From Microcella putealis (GTDB lineage: Bacteria > Actinomycetota > Actinomycetes > Actinomycetales > Microbacteriaceae), in contig NZ_SGWW01000003.1 in NCBI RefSeq assembly GCF_004216575.1, forward strand, positions 1 to 64,000: a DNA stretch of 64,000 nt, read 5' to 3'. Below are positions 46,383-55,805 of this stretch, one piece after another (position 1 is the stretch's first letter; each line of letters begins with the position of its first letter). The notes beneath the pieces are model-generated. The model searched no databases and was not told the origin of the DNA. It worked only from the letters and a program-made list of their open reading frames with translations. The position numbers and the translations under genes are program-made.

Positions 46383-48377
46383 TCAGGCCACGAGCTCGGC
46401 GCTGCGACGTCGAGCGCGTAGCGCTAAGCCCGATGCGGCAAGTAGTGCCGCAGCGAGGCCGATGATGGCGAGGAGCGCCGAGACGCCGGTCATCGCCAAG
46501 CGGTCGGGGCCACCCGGAACACCGAAACCGGCGGGAGTGGCGGGATCATCCGCGCCCGGCCCACCGGGCCCTCCCGGCCCCTCCGGGTCGGTCGGCTCGC
46601 CGGGACCGTTGTCGCCTCCCACACCCCCAATGACCTCGGCGGTCGCGACGTCGAGACGCACCAGGCTGGCTGACTCGCCGCCCACCGTGACCCGCACCGC
46701 GGTTTGGGTGAGGCCGGCGCCGCCCGCCCGCACGTCCTGCTCGTTCACGGTGACCGATAGGAGCGCGCCGAGTGCTGAGGCGCCGTCTGCACCGAGCAGG
46801 GCGTGAAGCGCCGGGTCGACGAGAGTGAGCTGAAGACGCCGCTGCACCTCGCGCACCGCGCCGTCATCACCGAACAGCTCGGCCGTAATGACGGCCGCAA
46901 GAGCCGAACGAATCGCCGGCACCGGCACGTCGACCCGCGAGCCGAGCACGACGAGAGACGCGACGGAGGTGTCGACAATCCCGTCGCTCGCCTGACCGAG
47001 GTTCGCCGTGAGCGTCAAGTCAAGACCCGTAGCCAGATCGGGAAGCGGCACCGCGACGGTGCTGCACACCGTCTCGGTTACCGTGTCGACGACCTCGCCG
47101 ACAACGTCACCCACGCCACCGACCACATCGCCGACGAGGCCGCCGATTCCGCCCAGAAGCCCGCCGACGAGTCCGTGCCCCGACGAGCCACCGCTCGAAC
47201 CGGAGCCGCCTGACCCACTGCCTGACGGAGCCCGCACGATCTCGCGCGTGATGTCGCGGCACTCGGACTCGTAGCGCGGCTGCTGCGCCGTCAACGTCGA
47301 CGCGGAGGCCGACACCGAGATCGTTCCCGACCGCAGTGCCTCGTCGACAGCGGCCGTGATCTGATCGACGAGGTCGGCAATGGACCCGGTGGCCCCGTCG
47401 AGAACCGGGGAGAGCACCCCGGCTGAGAGCAGGTCAGTACCGGGAGGCAGCTCGTTGAGGCGACCACCGGCGAGGGTGGCGAGATCGACGGTGACCGTGC
47501 CGGTTTCTAGGTCGATGCTGATACCCCGCGCGGCGTACTCGGTGCGGAGGAGCGGCGTCACTGCGCCGCGAACGTCGGCGTCGATCGCGATATCCACATT
47601 TGCAGCAATTCCCGCAGTGCCGAGTAACGGATTCAGTGCCGCGCCAATCGACAGCGCGAGCGGTCCGTCGTCTCGCGAGAGCGCATCCAGTCTGCTCGTG
47701 ACGCCATCGAGCGCCGACGACACCTTCTGACCAAGAGCCGCGACAGCGGGGCTGGAGATGAGCAGCTCGGCACCCGCCAACGAGTAGTCGCCGGTGACAC
47801 CATCGGCGTCGGCACGCGCACTCGCCTGGACCGCGCTGAGGCGCAGCTCGACGTCGGCAAGCGCGTCGCTGAGTGCACCGTCGAGCGCGGCCGAGAGGTC
47901 GAGGGCCAGGTCACCCCCAGCACCCGAGGTCGTCACGCCGAGCGATGCCCCTCCCGCGCGGCCGATCGCCCCCGAGCCCGCTGCCGCCGAGCCGTCAGCC
48001 GAGGCACGAGCGAGCTGAGCCGCGACGCCCCCGTCGACAATCGACCCGAGGTCAAGCTGGATCCCTGATGGCAGTGTGATGAGCGACGCCCCGAGTGCTG
48101 ACACGATCAGCGGGTTGTCGACGATGCGATCGGGCTCGGAACCGCTGTTGGCTGCGCGCGCCGGCTCGAGCGCCACGATTCGGTCGAGCGACACCCCGGC
48201 GATCGAGCCGGACAGGAATTGTCCGCGCGCCGACGCCTCACGAGTCCCCGAATCACGGTCCACCGACGCCGCGGCGGGCCCGGCAGTGCCGAGGACGAGA
48301 GCGATAGCGCCGGCCGCACTGACGGCGCCGAGTACTCGTTGTCTGGCGACCCGACGGCCCCCTCGTTGTGTTCGCAT
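46383..48377 (-). CDS. sortase-anchored surface protein, choice-of-anchor G type
   Basis: A 664-residue exported protein. Signal peptide about 1-38 (LGTAGPAAA). A long threonine/serine/alanine-rich ectodomain with GSTSGSI-type repeats follows; a glycine hinge (SGSGGSGSSGGSSGHGL) and an amphipathic GGVGDVVGEV stretch lie near residue 390-430; Pro/Gly/Asp spacer near 590-625; then the cell-wall signal LAMTG, a hydrophobic helix and RARRR tail. LAxTG is the signal for class E sortases of high-GC Gram-positives. Two cysteines near the hinge (ESECRDITR and VCSTVAV) may pair. No sortase gene lies in the window. Likely adhesion or surface layer role, inferred only. Confidence 0.82.
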   Translation of the reverse strand: MRTQRGGRRVARQRVLGAVSAAGAIALVLGTAGPAAASVDRDSGTREASARGQFLSGSIAGVSLDRIVALEPARAANSGSEPDRIVDNPLIVSALGASLITLPSGIQLDLGSIVDGGVAAQLARASADGSAAAGSGAIGRAGGASLGVTTSGAGGDLALDLSAALDGALSDALADVELRLSAVQASARADADGVTGDYSLAGAELLISSPAVAALGQKVSSALDGVTSRLDALSRDDGPLALSIGAALNPLLGTAGIAANVDIAIDADVRGAVTPLLRTEYAARGISIDLETGTVTVDLATLAGGRLNELPPGTDLLSAGVLSPVLDGATGSIADLVDQITAAVDEALRSGTISVSASASTLTAQQPRYESECRDITREIVRAPSGSGSGGSGSSGGSSGHGLVGGLLGGIGGLVGDVVGGVGDVVGEVVDTVTETVCSTVAVPLPDLATGLDLTLTANLGQASDGIVDTSVASLVVLGSRVDVPVPAIRSALAAVITAELFGDDGAVREVQRRLQLTLVDPALHALLGADGASALGALLSVTVNEQDVRAGGAGLTQTAVRVTVGGESASLVRLDVATAEVIGGVGGDNGPGEPTDPEGPGGPGGPGADDPATPAGFGVPGGPDRLAMTGVSALLAIIGLAAALLAASGLALRARRRSAELVA

Positions 48378-48520
48378 GTGGTCTTCCCCTCCACCGCACA
48401 ACCGACCGGTATGTCGACTGCTCTTAGTGAGAAGGACGCAGAAATAGCTCCGCTATGACGCGAGGGAGGAAAGAATTTTTCCGAGCATCAGGATGCGCTC
48501 AGCGCGCAATCGACAAACGC

Positions 48521-48907
48521 TTAGGAAACGCGCGGGTCTCGCGGCTCGTCGCGAGGCCCATCACCCCGCTCGTCATCTTCGAGCTCGCCCTCGATGGGGG
48601 CCGGGTCGACGACCTCGCGCAGGGCCTCCATCGTGCGGGCACGGCGCCGCGAGCGGCGATCAAGCGCAACCCCGACGATCGCCCCGACGAGCACGCCGGC
48701 CGTGATCCCGTACAGCGAGAAGTACGCGACGAGGGCGCCGAGGCCCACCTGTGATTCGGGGTTGCGCGGCACGAGAGTTGTGACGATGAGCGTGATGACA
48801 AATCCGAGGGTGCCGCCGACGACGAGGAAGGCGCCAATTTTTGGCGCCCGGCGCACGCTCAACTGCTGGCGGTCGCCCGTCTCGGGCGCGGGGGTCGCGT
48901 CGCTCAC
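48521..48907 (-). CDS. hypothetical two-helix membrane protein
   Basis: A 128-residue protein with two hydrophobic segments, about 24-45 (IGAFLVVGGTLGFVITLIVTTL) and 57-80 (LGALVAYFSLYGITAGVLVGAI), separated by a short loop with NPESQ. The C-terminal 45 residues are charged. Similar small proteins beside purD/SCP genes are widespread in Microbacteriaceae and remain uncharacterised. GTG at 48905-48907 is chosen; no ribosome site is strong. It precedes the surface protein gene on the same strand, 143 bases apart, and follows the SCP-like gene by 36 bases. Confidence 0.7.
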   Translation of the reverse strand: MSDATPAPETGDRQQLSVRRAPKIGAFLVVGGTLGFVITLIVTTLVPRNPESQVGLGALVAYFSLYGITAGVLVGAIVGVALDRRSRRRARTMEALREVVDPAPIEGELEDDERGDGPRDEPRDPRVS

Positions 48908-48943
48908 GCGCCTATTCTGACCGACTCGGCTGAGCAATCGGGC

Positions 48944-49318
48944 CTAGTCGTGAGTGACGGGCGCGATCGGGAACAGCGACGAGAGGTCGCTGCGTGATCC
49001 CGAGGCGTGGATGCGCGCATCCTGAACCGCGTCAGCGAACGTGGCCCGACCGGCGGCGAGCGCGATGAGCGTCGCCGCGTCGGTCTCGACGACATTCGGC
49101 GGGGTGCCGCGGGTGTGCCGCGGGCCCTCGACCAGTTGCACGGCCCCGAACGGCGGCACCCGCAGTTCGACGCTCTTGCCGGGGTGCTCGTCGCCCAGCA
49201 GCTGCAGCACGTAGCGGCTCGCCGTGGCAAGCGTCGTGCGCTCGGCTGCGTCGAGATCGGCGAGGGCGGCGGCGAGCGCCGCCTCGCCCTCCGATTGCGG
49301 GATGCGCGGGCGGGGCAT
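48944..49318 (-). CDS. SCP2-like sterol carrier-family protein
   Basis: A 124-residue protein. The central segment ELRVPPFGAVQLVEGPRHTRGTPPNVVETDA is the signature of the actinobacterial SCP-like family (M. tuberculosis Rv0807 and relatives), normally next to purF. Residues 13-45 are helical. No catalytic residues are apparent. Its role is unknown; the family is a small lipid- or nucleotide-binding fold. It is divergent from purD across 74 bases. Confidence 0.82.
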   Translation of the reverse strand: MPRPRIPQSEGEAALAAALADLDAAERTTLATASRYVLQLLGDEHPGKSVELRVPPFGAVQLVEGPRHTRGTPPNVVETDAATLIALAAGRATFADAVQDARIHASGSRSDLSSLFPIAPVTHD

Positions 49319-49392
49319 GCGACGAGGCTAACGGCCCGCGGGCACCCGCCAGCGCCCGTCGGCACCCACGGCTGCGTCGGTAGGCTGAGCGC

Positions 49393-50652
49393 GTGAAGAT
49401 CCTCGTCCTCGGCTCCGGTGCCCGCGAGCACGCCATCATCACCGCCCTCCTGAGCGAGCGGGCCGAGCACCACATCGTCGCCGCCCCCGGCAACGCCGGC
49501 ATCGCCGAGGCCGTCGAGACGGTCGCGCTCGACCCCACCTCGGGCGCGGTTGTGGCCGACTACGCGATCGAGAACGGCATCGAGCTCGTCGTCGTCGGGC
49601 CCGAGGCGCCGCTCGTCGCCGGCGTCGCCGACGCCCTGCACACCCGCGGCATCGCCGTGTTCGGGCCGAGCGCCAAGGCCGCTCAACTCGAGGGCTCGAA
49701 GGCCTTCGCGAAGCGCATCATGGAGGCGGCAGGGGTTCCGACGGGCGCCGCGGTGCGCGCCGCGACGCTCGCCGAGGTTGAGCAGGCACTCGACCGCTTC
49801 GGCGCCCCCTACGTCGTGAAGGCCGACGGGCTCGCGGCCGGCAAGGGCGTGATCGTCACCGACGACCGTGCCGCCGCGCTCGCCCACGCCGAGCACTACC
49901 TGCAGCAGGGCGGCGTGCTGATTGAAGAGCACCTCGCCGGCCAAGAGATCAGCCTGTTTTTGCTGAGCGACGGCGCGACCGTCGTGCCGCTCAGCCCGGC
50001 GCAGGACTACAAGCGCATCGGCGACGGCGACACCGGCCCGAACACCGGGGGCATGGGTGCGTACTCGCCCCTGCCGTGGGCGCCCGAGGGCCTCGTCGAC
50101 GAGGTCATCGACACCGTCGCGCTGCCGACCGTGCGTCAGCTCGCCAGCGAGGACACGCCCTTCATCGGTCTGCTGTACTGCGGGCTGATCCTCACCGAGA
50201 AGGGCCTCAGAGTCATCGAGTTCAACGCCCGCTTCGGTGACCCCGAGACGCAGGTCGTGCTGCCGCGCCTCACGACCCCGCTGTCGGCGCTGCTGTACGC
50301 GGCCGCGACCGGCACGCTCGTCAGCGCCCCGCCCCCGACCTTCAGTGACGACGTCGCTGTGACGGTGGTGCTCGCGAGCGCCGGCTACCCCGACACCCCA
50401 CACACGGGCCGCCCGCTCACGGGGCTCGCTGAGGCGGCAGCCGTCGAGGGCGTGCACCTCTGCCACGCGGCGACCGCCCACACCGACGAGGGCTTCGTTG
50501 CCACCGGCGGGCGCGTGCTGAGCGTCGTCGCCACCGGCCCCGACTTCACGGTCGCGCGCGAGCGGGCGTATCGTGCCATCGATCTCATCCACCTCGAGGG
50601 TGGGCAGGTGCGGCGCGACATCGCCGCCCGCGTCGACCCGGCCGCGCACTAA
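49393..50652 (+). CDS. purD: phosphoribosylamine-glycine ligase
   Basis: A 419-residue GARS, step 2 of purine synthesis. Recognisable: LVLGSGAREHAI, FGPSAKAAQLEGSKAFAKRI, VVKADGLAAGKGVIV (ATP grasp), DYKRIGDGDTGPNTGGMGAYSP, and EFNARFGDPETQVVLPRL. Complete and full length. GTG at 49393. The purC gene follows about 70 bases downstream, with a pyrimidine-rich spacer, so these two are probably cotranscribed. Confidence 0.96.
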   Translation: MKILVLGSGAREHAIITALLSERAEHHIVAAPGNAGIAEAVETVALDPTSGAVVADYAIENGIELVVVGPEAPLVAGVADALHTRGIAVFGPSAKAAQLEGSKAFAKRIMEAAGVPTGAAVRAATLAEVEQALDRFGAPYVVKADGLAAGKGVIVTDDRAAALAHAEHYLQQGGVLIEEHLAGQEISLFLLSDGATVVPLSPAQDYKRIGDGDTGPNTGGMGAYSPLPWAPEGLVDEVIDTVALPTVRQLASEDTPFIGLLYCGLILTEKGLRVIEFNARFGDPETQVVLPRLTTPLSALLYAAATGTLVSAPPPTFSDDVAVTVVLASAGYPDTPHTGRPLTGLAEAAAVEGVHLCHAATAHTDEGFVATGGRVLSVVATGPDFTVARERAYRAIDLIHLEGGQVRRDIAARVDPAAH

Positions 50653-50722
50653 CCAGCCCCACCCCTCACCCCGCACCTTGTCTCGCCGGGCGGTGCCCGG
50701 CCCGGCCCCGCAGGAGACCCGC

Positions 50723-51646
50723 ATGAGCACCGGTCACGCCGTCGACGCCCTCCACCTTTCCGGCTGGGCGCACGCCTACAGCGGCAAGGTGCGCGACCTG
50801 TACGTGCCCGCCGACGTCGCGGAGGCGACGGACGCGGAGGGCGCGCCCCGTGCATCCGCCCTGGCCCGCGCCGACCGCGTGCTCATGGTCGCGAGCAACC
50901 GGGTGAGCGCGTTCGACCACGTGCTCGAGCCCGAGATTCCGGCAAAGGGCGCACTGCTCACGCAGCTCAGCCGCTGGTGGTTCGCGCAGCTGCCCATCGC
51001 CAACCACATCGACCCGACCGCCGAAGTGCCCGCCGAGGTCGCCGACCGCGCGGTGGTCGCCCGCCGGCTCGACATGTACCCGGTCGAGTGCGTCGTGCGC
51101 GGCTACCTGGTCGGCAGCGGCTGGGCCGAGTACCGCGAGCACGGCACCGTCTGCGGCATCGCGCTGCCCGCGGGCCTCGCGAACGGCGACCGCCTGCCCG
51201 AACCGATCTACACCCCCGCGTGGAAGGCGCCGTACGGCGAGCACGACGAGAACATCACCTTCGAACGCTCGGTCGAGCTGGTCGGGGCCGATGTCGCCAC
51301 CGCGCTGCGGGATGCGTCGCTCGCGATCTTCACGCAGGCCTCGGTCGTCGCCGAATCGCGCGGCGTGATTCTCGCCGACACCAAGTTCGAGTTCGGCGCC
51401 GACCCCGAGACGGGCGAACTGACCCTCGCCGACGAGGTGCTGACGAGCGACTCGTCACGCTATTGGGACGCCGCCGCCTACGCCGCGGGCGGCCCCGACC
51501 GGCTCGCCAGCTTCGACAAGCAGATCGTGCGCGACTGGCTGTCGGCCAACTGGGACGGCCAGGGCGTGCCCCCGCGTCTGCCCGCCGAGATCGTCGAGCA
51601 GACGGCGGCGCGCTACCGCGAGTTGATCGAGCGCCTGACGGCGTAG
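50723..51646 (+). CDS. purC: phosphoribosylaminoimidazole-succinocarboxamide synthase
   Basis: A 307-residue SAICAR synthetase of the type found in Actinobacteria. Features: GKVRDLYVPA near the start, MVASNRVSAFDHVLEPEIPAKG, ECVVRGYLVGSGWAEY, PAWKAPYGEHDENITFE, LADTKFEFG and DEVLTSDSSRYWD. Start ATG at 50723 with AGGAGA upstream. It takes CAIR plus aspartate to SAICAR. A short gap then an inverted repeat lead into the VOC gene. Confidence 0.96.
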   Translation: MSTGHAVDALHLSGWAHAYSGKVRDLYVPADVAEATDAEGAPRASALARADRVLMVASNRVSAFDHVLEPEIPAKGALLTQLSRWWFAQLPIANHIDPTAEVPAEVADRAVVARRLDMYPVECVVRGYLVGSGWAEYREHGTVCGIALPAGLANGDRLPEPIYTPAWKAPYGEHDENITFERSVELVGADVATALRDASLAIFTQASVVAESRGVILADTKFEFGADPETGELTLADEVLTSDSSRYWDAAAYAAGGPDRLASFDKQIVRDWLSANWDGQGVPPRLPAEIVEQTAARYRELIERLTA

Positions 51647-51705
51647 GGCGCGCGGCGGCTCGCCCGTCGGCCCGCTCGGACCGCCGGCCGGAATACCCCG
51701 GGGGG

Positions 51706-51725
51706 ATATCGGGTTGAGCCGATAT
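51706..51725. promoter_or_regulatory. inverted repeat overlapping the VOC start codon
   Basis: ATATCGG (51706-51712) and CCGATAT (51719-51725) form a perfect seven-base inverted repeat with six bases between. The start ATG (51724-51726) lies inside the right arm. An adjacent ATACCCC-CG-GGGG element resembles a degenerate CsoR-type palindrome. Confidence 0.5.
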
Positions 51726-52680
51726 GCCCGATCAGCACGAAGCACCCGCCGAGCAGCCGCTACCCACCGAGCAGGCGCGTCCCGCCGAGCACGCGCTGCC
51801 CGCCGACTTGGCGATGGGCGCGGTGACCCTCGACGTCGCCAACCTCGACCTCATGACCGCCTACTACCGCGACGCCGTGGGGCTGGCCGTTCTCGCCGAG
51901 GGCGCCGGCACGGTCACGCTCGGCCGCCCGGCTCACGTCGCCAACACCAGCTCGGGCACGACCGTCACGCCCGCCCAACCCGCCGTCGTGCTGCGGCACG
52001 CCCCCGCGATGCGGCACGCCGGCCCCCGCGAGGCGGGCCTCTTCCACACGGCGATCCTCTTCGAGACGCGCGCCGCTCTCTCCGCCGCGGTGTACCGCAC
52101 GGCGACGGCGCATCCCGATCGCTTTACGGGCTCGGCCGACCACCTCGTGAGCGAGGCGTTCTACTTCGACGACCCCGAGGGCAACGGCGTCGAGCTCTAC
52201 TGGGACCGTCCGCGCGACACGTGGCAGTGGTCGGGTGACCGGGTCGCGATGGCCACACTCGCGCTCGACCCGAACGCCTACCTGCGCGAGCACCTCACCG
52301 AGCACGCCCTTGCGGCCCCCATCGCCGGTTCCGTCGGCCACGTGCACCTCTCAGTCGGCGACGTCGACACGGCCCGCGACTTCTACGCGGGCGCGCTCGG
52401 CTTCGACATCACCGCCGAACTCGGCAATCAGGCCGTGTTCATGAGTGCGGGCGGTTACCACCACCACATGGCGATGAACGTGTGGCGCAGCCGCGGCGCA
52501 GGCGTGCGGCAAGCGACGCTCGGGCTCGGCCTCGTCGACATCGTGCTGCCGACCGCTGACGCGGTCGACGCCCTCACCGAACGGATGCGCGACCACCGCA
52601 TCGAGGTCGCGAACGACGGCCAAACGGTCACCCTCGGCGACCCCTGGGGCAACACCCTGCGCGTCACCGCGACGCTCTAG
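51724..52680 (+). CDS. VOC-family ring-cleavage dioxygenase/glyoxalase-like protein
   Basis: A 318-residue protein with two paired beta-alpha-beta-beta-beta VOC modules: about 30-150 (GAVTLDVANLDLMTAYYRDAVGL) and 200-318 (GHVHLSVGDVDTARDFYAGALGF). Metal ligands are likely the His in FHTAIL, His in GHVHL and Glu in NGVELYW, as in CatE catechol 2,3-dioxygenases. A Pro/Ala-rich N-terminus of about 25 residues is extra. It starts 77 bases after purC, with an inverted repeat covering the start. Substrate unknown. Confidence 0.85.
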   Translation: MPDQHEAPAEQPLPTEQARPAEHALPADLAMGAVTLDVANLDLMTAYYRDAVGLAVLAEGAGTVTLGRPAHVANTSSGTTVTPAQPAVVLRHAPAMRHAGPREAGLFHTAILFETRAALSAAVYRTATAHPDRFTGSADHLVSEAFYFDDPEGNGVELYWDRPRDTWQWSGDRVAMATLALDPNAYLREHLTEHALAAPIAGSVGHVHLSVGDVDTARDFYAGALGFDITAELGNQAVFMSAGGYHHHMAMNVWRSRGAGVRQATLGLGLVDIVLPTADAVDALTERMRDHRIEVANDGQTVTLGDPWGNTLRVTATL

Positions 52681-52691
52681 ACTCGTCGGCC

Positions 52692-53537
52692 GTGAGCGAT
52701 CCCCACAACCAGACCGACCCCGCACACAACAGGGCGGCGGCGCGCCACGAGCGCGACCAGGCCGACAAGCCCAGCTTCACGCGCGACGGGCTCGCCGTGA
52801 GCCGCGCGGTCGCGCTGGCGCTCGCGCCCGTGATCGTGCCGCAGTCGCGCGTGCTGCGCGAGAGCATCCCCGTGCTGCCCGAGGCCCCCGCCCCGTGGCG
52901 CGGCTCGGCCGGCCCCCGCGGTGGCGGCGAGCCCACGCGGCTGCTCGTGCTCGGCGACTCGACCGCCGCCGGCGTCGGCGTCGACCACGCACGGCTCGGT
53001 CTCGGCGGGCAGCTGGCCAAGGCCCTCAGCGAGGCGACCGAGCGGCGGGTGTTGTGGCGCGCATCCGGCCGATCGGGCGCAACGGCCCGCGACCTCATCG
53101 CCCGCCACCTGCGCCCGGCGCTGCGCGAGCGCACGACCGTGGTCTTTCTCACCGTGGGCGCCAACGACGCGCTCGCGGTGCGCAGCGCCCGCGGCTTTCG
53201 GCGCGACGTCACGCACATCGTCGACAAGGTGTTCGCCGCCCACCCCGACGCCGTGCTGCTGATGTCGTCGCTGCCGGCGTTCTTCCGGTTCCGCGGGCTG
53301 CCCGAGCCGCTGCGCTCAACGCTGTACCGGCACTCGCAGGCGCTCGAGCACGAGGCACGCGAACTCATTGACGCGCACCCGCGGGCCCACATGTCGCCTC
53401 CCCCGCCGCCCTACACTGAGGGCTTCTTCGCGGTCGACGACTTCCACCCGAGCGCCCTCGGCTACCGCGACTGGGCGCAGTTCGCCGTCGCCGACGCGCT
53501 CGAGTCGCCGGTCGGCGCGCTGCTGCGCGAGGCGTAG
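52692..53537 (+). CDS. SGNH/GDSL-family hydrolase
   Basis: A 281-residue esterase/lipase fold. Block I is LVLGDSTAAGVG (catalytic Ser), the Asn block is TVGANDAL, and the catalytic Asp-His pair is in DDFHPSALGYRDWA. The first 30 residues are charged and unlike a signal peptide, so the enzyme is probably cytoplasmic or loosely attached. GTG at 52692 lies 12 bases after the VOC stop, so cotranscription is likely. Substrate unknown. Confidence 0.87.
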   Translation: MSDPHNQTDPAHNRAAARHERDQADKPSFTRDGLAVSRAVALALAPVIVPQSRVLRESIPVLPEAPAPWRGSAGPRGGGEPTRLLVLGDSTAAGVGVDHARLGLGGQLAKALSEATERRVLWRASGRSGATARDLIARHLRPALRERTTVVFLTVGANDALAVRSARGFRRDVTHIVDKVFAAHPDAVLLMSSLPAFFRFRGLPEPLRSTLYRHSQALEHEARELIDAHPRAHMSPPPPPYTEGFFAVDDFHPSALGYRDWAQFAVADALESPVGALLREA

Positions 53538-53553
53538 GCGCCGCGGCGGACGC

Positions 53554-54720
53554 TTACGAGGCTGACTCGTCGCCGTCGGCGGGCGCCTCGCCGGCAACCG
53601 GGCCGCGCGCGCGGGACCGGCCCCGCGCATCCCGATCAGCACCCAAATCGGCACCAGCGGCCACCTCGCCCACCTCGACGCGCTGCGTCGGCAGCGCCTC
53701 GGGAGCCTCGCGGCGCACCCAGTCGACGAGCTTTTCGCGCACGAGGATCTGCAGGTCCCACAGGTCGCTCGAGTTGCGGGCACTGACGAGCGGGCGCACG
53801 CGCACGTAGCCGCCGACGGCGCTCGTGACGGCGATGCTCGCGACGCGCTCATCCCAGAGCGGCGAGGCCTCGACGATGTGGGTGAGTTCGGCGCGCATTG
53901 CGTCGACGTCGACCCGCCAGTCGACGTCGAGCTCGACGGTGCCCATCAACTCGGAGGCGCTGCGGGTCCAGTTCGCGAACGGCGTCGTCGTGAAGTAGGT
54001 CGACGGCAGGACGAGCCGACGCTGATCCCAGATGCGCACGACGACGTAGGTGAGCGTGATCTCCTCCACGCGACCGAACTCGCCCTCGACGACGACCACA
54101 TCGTCGAGACGGATCGCGTCGCTGAACGCCAATTGCATGCCCGCGAACACGTTGGCGAGGGTCGACTGTGCGGCAAGACCCGCGATCACCGAGGCGAGAC
54201 CGGCCGAGGCGAGCAGGCTCGCGCCTGCCGCCTGCGCGCCCGGGAAGGTCAGCAGCGCGGCGGCGACCGCGAGCAGCCCGATCACGACGACGACCACCCG
54301 CCGGATCAACCTCAGCTGCGTCTGCATGCGCCGGGCCACCCGGTTGTCGTCGACCGTCACGTCGTAGCGGCGCAACACCCGCTCGAACATGAGCTGCACG
54401 ATCGCCGTGGTGAACCACGCCGCCGCGAGAATCACGAGAATGCGGAACGTCTGGTTGATCGCCGGCCGCCAACCCGCCTCCACCACGTCCGGCGGCAGCG
54501 TCAGCGAGAACGCAATCCACGTTCCGATGAGGGCGAGCAGGATGCGCAACCGCCGCCTCGGCGGACCGAACGTCGCATAGGCGCCCGCCCACTTCCGCGA
54601 GGCGATGCGGGCGGCGAGCGCAAGCATCCCGGTCACGATGATGACGATGCCGAGCGCGATCGCGACGGCGATCGCGAGGCCCGGCCAGCTCTGCCAGGTG
54701 AAGGTGTCGATGTCGGGCAC
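53554..54720 (-). CDS. mechanosensitive ion channel (MscS family)
   Basis: A 388-residue channel. Helix 1 (~11-33), helices 2-3 (~62-120 with VVIGLLAVAAALLTF), and the pore helix GLASVIAGLAAQSTLANVFAGMQLAFS, which has the conserved AAQ-NxxxG pattern, followed by the MscS beta domain (RLDDVVVVEGEFGRVEEITLTYVVVRIWDQRRLVLP). The C-terminal 55 residues are Arg/Ala/Asp-rich and probably disordered. I chose GTG at 54718-54720, because GGGAGG precedes it; a longer frame (to 54807) overlaps the purS promoter. Osmotic release channel, inner membrane. Confidence 0.9.
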   Translation of the reverse strand: MPDIDTFTWQSWPGLAIAVAIALGIVIIVTGMLALAARIASRKWAGAYATFGPPRRRLRILLALIGTWIAFSLTLPPDVVEAGWRPAINQTFRILVILAAAWFTTAIVQLMFERVLRRYDVTVDDNRVARRMQTQLRLIRRVVVVVIGLLAVAAALLTFPGAQAAGASLLASAGLASVIAGLAAQSTLANVFAGMQLAFSDAIRLDDVVVVEGEFGRVEEITLTYVVVRIWDQRRLVLPSTYFTTTPFANWTRSASELMGTVELDVDWRVDVDAMRAELTHIVEASPLWDERVASIAVTSAVGGYVRVRPLVSARNSSDLWDLQILVREKLVDWVRREAPEALPTQRVEVGEVAAGADLGADRDARGRSRARGPVAGEAPADGDESAS

Positions 54721-54830
54721 GAGGCCTCCCGTTCCGGTTTCCTGATCGGTGGTCGTCGGTCGGTCACCCCACGCTAACCACGCCGGTAGAGTGAATGCTG
54801 ACCCCACCCGCTCAATCGCAGGGAGCCGCC

Positions 54831-55099
54831 GTGCCCACCATCGTCGTCGAGGTCATGCCGAAGGCCGAACTTCTCGACCCGGCCGGCAAGGCCGTCGCGG
54901 GGGCCATTCACCGCCTGGGTGAGAACCGCATCACCGACGTGCGCCTCGGCAAGCGTTTCGAACTGCACGTGGATGGCGAGGTTGACGACGCCCTCCTCGA
55001 CACGGCGCGGCAGTTGGCCGCCGACCTGCTGTCGAACGGCGTCATCGAAGACGTGGTCAGCGTGCACGTGGCCGACGACGCGCACGCCTCGACGGGCGC

Positions 55100-55103
<4 letters not shown>
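54831..55103 (+). CDS. purS: FGAM synthase subunit PurS
   Basis: A 90-residue subunit of the three-part formylglycinamidine ribonucleotide synthase. [17 protein letters not shown] and the helix [15 protein letters not shown] are typical, followed by a conserved acidic beta strand. It bridges PurQ and PurL in the ammonia channel complex. GTG at 54831 follows GGGAGCC. The stop overlaps the purQ start (GTGA). A TAGAGT at 54785-54790 is a candidate -10. Confidence 0.93.
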
Positions 55104-55801
<698 letters not shown>

Positions 55802-55805
55802 GCAC

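Noticed and set aside
54721..54807. Upstream start for the MscS gene
   Set aside because: The added 29 residues lack conservation and overlap the divergent purS promoter; GTG at 54720 has a better ribosome site.
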